Shown here: positions 6,311 to 8,816 of the stretch, piece by piece
Position numbering within the stretch: the stretch's first letter is position 1
How the letters are laid out: every line of letters starts with the position of its first letter
Assembly (NCBI GenBank): GCA_903868295.1
Contig: CAIPUQ010000617.1
Coordinates: forward strand, 1 to 8,816
Reading direction: 5' to 3'
Source: an uncultured Roseiflexaceae bacterium
Lineage (GTDB): Bacteria; Chloroflexota; Chloroflexia; Chloroflexales; Roseiflexaceae
Length of the DNA stretch: 8,816 nucleotides
Translations under genes and position numbers: made by a program
The notes under the pieces: model-generated
What the model saw: only the letters and a program-made list of their open reading frames with translations
What the model was told of the DNA's origin: nothing
Databases searched by the model: none

Positions 6311-6316
6311 AAGGAG
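6311..6316 (+). promoter_or_regulatory. Ribosome binding site for the first permease (GTG 6323)
   Basis: AAGGAG ends 6 bases before GTG 6323. The resulting N-terminus MRYRLILRRI runs straight into the first membrane segment, as is normal for DppB-type permeases. This supports the GTG start. Confidence 0.75.
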
Positions 6317-6322
6317 AGTACT

Positions 6323-7321
6323 GTGAGATATCGTTTAATCCTGCGGCGTATAAGCTTCTTGATTATGGTCATTTGGGCAGCCTCGACCATTACGTTTTTT
6401 ATTCCACGCATGTCTGACCGCAATCCGATCCGCGAACGCTTCGCAGAATTGGCACGGACCGGTGGCTTCTCTGCGGGTGACCTCGAAACAATCGTGGCCT
6501 CGTACAACAAAAAGTTCGGCCTCGACAAGCCGTTGTTCGAGCAATATACCGACTATATCGGCAGTATTGCCCAACTCGATTTGGGTGTATCACTCAACCG
6601 CTTCCCCAAAACCGTGTTGGAAATTATCATGGAATCCCTGCCCTGGACCATTGCGCTCTTGTTTGTCTCTTCGATACTGTCATTCATTATCGGGAATCTC
6701 CTCGGTGCAATAGCGGCATGGCCCAAGTCGCCCAGCTGGATGCGGTCGATTGCGACGCCGTTTGTGCTCTTCATGGGCATTCCACCGGTGTTGCTGGCAA
6801 TCTTCCTGCTGTTCTTGCTGGCATTTAAATTGAAATTATTCCCTCTCGGGCAAGCATATTCCACCGGTATCGCACCAGACTGGTCGTACACCTTCATGCT
6901 CAATGTGATGTGGCACCAAATATTGCCGGCGATTTCGCTCATCCTCGGTTCGGTCGGAGGCTGGGTGTTGTCGATGCGTGGCATGGGTGTAACGATTCAG
7001 GGTGAAGACTACGTGAACTTCGCCGAACACAAAGGGTTGCAAGGCGGCGTGATCTTCCGCGATTATTATCTGCGGAACGCCATGCTGCCACAGGTCACCG
7101 GGTTCGCACTCGCGTTGGGTAGCATCATCACTTCGGGTGCGGTCGTCGAAGGTTTGTACGCATTGCCGGGTCTTGGTTCGAAGTTATCCCAGGCGATTCA
7201 ATCCAACGACTTTTTGGTGATTTATGGCATTGTGTTGTTCATCACCATGTCGGTGGCGACCTTGATGGTGCTCGTCGAGTTCTTGTACCCACTGCTTGAT
7301 CCCCGCATCAAGCAAGATTAG
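6323..7321 (+). CDS. ABC transporter permease, DppB/OppB type
   Basis: A 332-residue inner-membrane permease that forms half of the transport channel for the family-5 binding protein encoded upstream. Hydrophobic segments lie at about 9-28, 107-132, 145-168, 198-218, 257-277 and 297-322, the six-helix pattern of the family. An extracytoplasmic stretch of about 75 residues after the first helix contains FGLDKPLFEQY and LDLGVSL, both DppB hallmarks. The cytoplasmic coupling loop (EAA loop, about 228-256) reads EDYVNFAEHKGL and then RNAMLPQVT. It contacts the ATPase. The protein ends with the typical YPLLDPRIK. The TAG stop overlaps the ribosome binding site of the next permease, and only 8 bases separate the genes. 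Confidence 0.95.
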   Translation: MRYRLILRRISFLIMVIWAASTITFFIPRMSDRNPIRERFAELARTGGFSAGDLETIVASYNKKFGLDKPLFEQYTDYIGSIAQLDLGVSLNRFPKTVLEIIMESLPWTIALLFVSSILSFIIGNLLGAIAAWPKSPSWMRSIATPFVLFMGIPPVLLAIFLLFLLAFKLKLFPLGQAYSTGIAPDWSYTFMLNVMWHQILPAISLILGSVGGWVLSMRGMGVTIQGEDYVNFAEHKGLQGGVIFRDYYLRNAMLPQVTGFALALGSIITSGAVVEGLYALPGLGSKLSQAIQSNDFLVIYGIVLFITMSVATLMVLVEFLYPLLDPRIKQD

Positions 7322-7324
7322 GAG
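7320..7324 (+). promoter_or_regulatory. Ribosome binding site of the second permease, overlapping the first permease's stop codon
   Basis: AGGAG shares its first two bases with the TAG stop of the first permease and ends 5 bases before ATG 7330. This arrangement favours translational coupling of the two channel subunits. Confidence 0.75.
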
Positions 7325-7329
7325 CACAG

Positions 7330-8259
7330 ATGACAACGTTGACTTCTCCCGTTGCTCCACCCATCCAACCGAGTCGTTGGAAGCTCATACGTGGCTATTT
7401 GCGCCGCAACAAGAGCTTGTTGGTCGGGCTTTTGATTCTGTTATTTCTGATTTTGTTCACCCTGACCGGACTGTTCATCGTTGACCCCAAGCATGCCTTC
7501 CCGCTGTCGGTTCGCTCCAAGCAGCCACCGGGATTGCTCGATTTCGCCATCGAAAACTGGCCGGGCAAGTTGCCGCTCGGCAGCGATTTCTTCGGCCGTG
7601 ACATGTACGCAGCCATGGTCCGAGGCTTGTGGCAGACCGCACTGATCGGTGTCTTGTCCGGTGCCGCTGGGACGTTGATTGGTGTCGTTTTGGGCTTCAC
7701 GTCTGCCTATTTCGGCGGGCTGTTCGACACCATCGTCAAGGGTATCTGTCAGATTTTGACCCCGATCCCTGTCTTCATGATCCAAATCATCATCGCGTCG
7801 TCGCTCGATAAGCGGGACGTCACCATCTTTACGATGGCCGGCATTGTCGTGATGCTCGCCTGGATGGCCCCCACACTGGTGATTCGTTCGCAGGTGCTGT
7901 CCATGAAGGAACGCCAGTTTGTGTCTGTGGCCAAGCTTTCGGGCGTGGGCAATGGCGGTATCATCTTCGGCGAAATCATGCCGAACTTGTTGCCGTTTAT
8001 CGCAGCAGCGTTTGTCAGCCAAGTCTTTAACGGCGTGTTCTCGTCGTTCTATTTGGCGATTGTTGGTCTCGGACCGTTGCGCGAGCCGCTGTTGGGTAAC
8101 TTGATTTGGGGTGCACAATCACAGGGCGCGTTCTTCAACGGATGGTGGTGGTGGCCAATCTGGCCGGCATTTGCAATGGTGCTGATTCTCAGCTCGTTGG
8201 CGCTCATCAACATGGGTATGGACGAGTTGGCCAATCCACGTATTCGGAAAACGGAGTAA
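7330..8259 (+). CDS. ABC transporter permease, DppC/OppC type
   Basis: A 309-residue inner-membrane permease, the partner of the DppB-type protein. A cytoplasmic N-terminus of about 29 residues precedes the first hydrophobic segment (about 30-51). The DppC hallmark GSDFFGRDMYAAMVRG follows at about 84-99. Further hydrophobic segments occur at about 103-125, 137-158, 164-183, 220-247 and 274-296. The EAA coupling loop (about 193-222) reads KERQFVSVAKLSG and then IMPNLLPFI. The Trp-rich GWWWW segment near 271-275 and the closing DELANPRIRK resemble other members. It starts 8 bases after the first permease and stops 3 bases before the ATPase gene, so the genes form one operon. Confidence 0.95.
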   Translation: MTTLTSPVAPPIQPSRWKLIRGYLRRNKSLLVGLLILLFLILFTLTGLFIVDPKHAFPLSVRSKQPPGLLDFAIENWPGKLPLGSDFFGRDMYAAMVRGLWQTALIGVLSGAAGTLIGVVLGFTSAYFGGLFDTIVKGICQILTPIPVFMIQIIIASSLDKRDVTIFTMAGIVVMLAWMAPTLVIRSQVLSMKERQFVSVAKLSGVGNGGIIFGEIMPNLLPFIAAAFVSQVFNGVFSSFYLAIVGLGPLREPLLGNLIWGAQSQGAFFNGWWWWPIWPAFAMVLILSSLALINMGMDELANPRIRKTE

Positions 8260-8262
8260 GCA

Positions 8263-8816
8263 ATGTCAGCAATTTTGCAGGTACGCGACCTCCAGGTTTC
8301 GTATTACACCGATCTCGGTCGCGCGACCGCGTTGAACCGGGTTAACCTCGACCTGCAGGCCGGCGAAAAGCTCGGCCTGGTGGGTGAATCGGGCTCTGGC
8401 AAAAGCACCATGGCGCTTGCCATGATGCGTATGATCAAAGCTCCGGGTCGCATCGAAAGCGGCAGCGTTGACGTTGATGGTGTCGACTTGATGCAGCTGT
8501 CAGAAGAAGAAATGCGTCTGGCGCGCCTCAGTCGAATCGCCTACATCCCTCAAGGCGCCATGAATTCGCTCAACCCAGTTATGCGAATTGGCGCACAAAT
8601 GGTCGATGCCATCCGTGCCCATGTACCCAACATGTCCAAAGACGCCATGATTGAGCGCGCCAAAGACTCGCTCGAATCGGTTGACCTCAAGCGCAATGTC
8701 TTTGACATGTACGCACACGAGCTCTCTGGCGGCATGAAGCAACGTGTCTGTATTGCTATTGGTATCTTGCTCAAGCCCAAAGTCATCATCGCCGACGAAC
8801 CGACCAGTGCACTTGA
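8263..8816 (+). CDS. ABC transporter ATP-binding protein, DppD/OppD type (partial at 3' side)
   Basis: This ATPase powers import through the two permeases encoded just upstream. The window holds 184 complete codons plus two bases. Visible motifs are Walker A GESGSGKS (41-48), the Q-loop in IPQGAMNSLNPVMRIG (Gln97), the ABC signature LSGGMKQR (154-161), Walker B VIIADEP (174-180) and the start of the D-loop, TSAL. The QGAMNSLNP stretch is typical of oligopeptide/dipeptide-type ATPases. About 140 further residues, including the H-loop and the usual C-terminal extension, would lie beyond the window. GGAG at 8253-8256, inside the end of the permease gene, is 6 bases before ATG 8263. A second ATPase (DppF type) is common after such a gene but cannot be seen. 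Confidence 0.96.
   Translation, partial: MSAILQVRDLQVSYYTDLGRATALNRVNLDLQAGEKLGLVGESGSGKSTMALAMMRMIKAPGRIESGSVDVDGVDLMQLSEEEMRLARLSRIAYIPQGAMNSLNPVMRIGAQMVDAIRAHVPNMSKDAMIERAKDSLESVDLKRNVFDMYAHELSGGMKQRVCIAIGILLKPKVIIADEPTSAL

Noticed and set aside
6266..6322. Direct repeat AGAGTACT at 6266-6273 and 6315-6322
   Set aside because: An 8-base match with one copy overlapping the Shine-Dalgarno; there is no further structure and it is probably coincidental.
7441..8118. Open frame on the minus strand (225 codons) opposite the second permease
   Set aside because: It is antisense to a well-supported DppC-type permease and has highly charged, domain-free composition.
8140..8155. Run of four tryptophans in the second permease
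   Set aside because: It looks odd, but Trp-rich GxWWW segments near this point are common in DppC/OppC-type permeases.

Overview
The window reads as ordinary bacterial chromosome with all genes on the + strand. The protein and codon style suggests a member of the Chloroflexota (class Chloroflexia or a relative). The main clue is the solute-binding lipoprotein, whose lipobox cysteine is followed by a long Ala/Pro/Glu/Thr linker with a repeated AAEPTAAPAEEAP unit. This linker style is typical of Chloroflexi binding proteins. The taxonomic guess is inference; no rRNA or marker gene is present.

Layout. (1) Positions 1-291 hold the C-terminal DNA-binding end of an AraC/XylS-family regulator cut by the window edge. 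(2) Positions 357-4062 hold a tight three-gene unit: a LacI-family repressor, a coenzyme-B12-dependent diol/glycerol dehydratase whose large and medium subunits are fused into one 744-residue chain, and the separate small subunit. A perfect 14-bp hairpin terminator at 4081-4118 closes this unit. (3) Positions 4174-8816 hold a second unit with its own strong sigma-70-type promoter: a family-5 (peptide/nickel/opine/oligosaccharide type) solute-binding lipoprotein, two DppB/DppC-type permeases, and the first 184 codons of a DppD-type ATPase that runs off the end. A perfect 12-bp GNRA-loop hairpin lies between the binding-protein gene and the permease genes.

How they may work together. The dehydratase would convert a vicinal diol or glycerol to an aldehyde in the cytoplasm. 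The adjacent LacI regulator and ABC importer suggest a catabolic locus in which a polyol, sugar or sugar conjugate is imported, sensed and metabolised. The substrate is not revealed by the sequence. No reactivating factor, aldehyde dehydrogenase, alcohol dehydrogenase or microcompartment shell gene lies inside the window.

Most notable points. The dehydratase keeps every catalytic residue I could align with the Klebsiella enzyme. However, the subunits are fused, the N-terminal extensions tied to microcompartment packaging are missing from both the medium and small parts, and the pocket glutamine (Klebsiella alpha-Gln336) is replaced by alanine. That position has been changed experimentally to widen the substrate range. 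This points to a cytosolic diol dehydratase that may act on a diol larger than 1,2-propanediol. I saw no CRISPR array, tRNA, rRNA, insertion sequence or attachment site.
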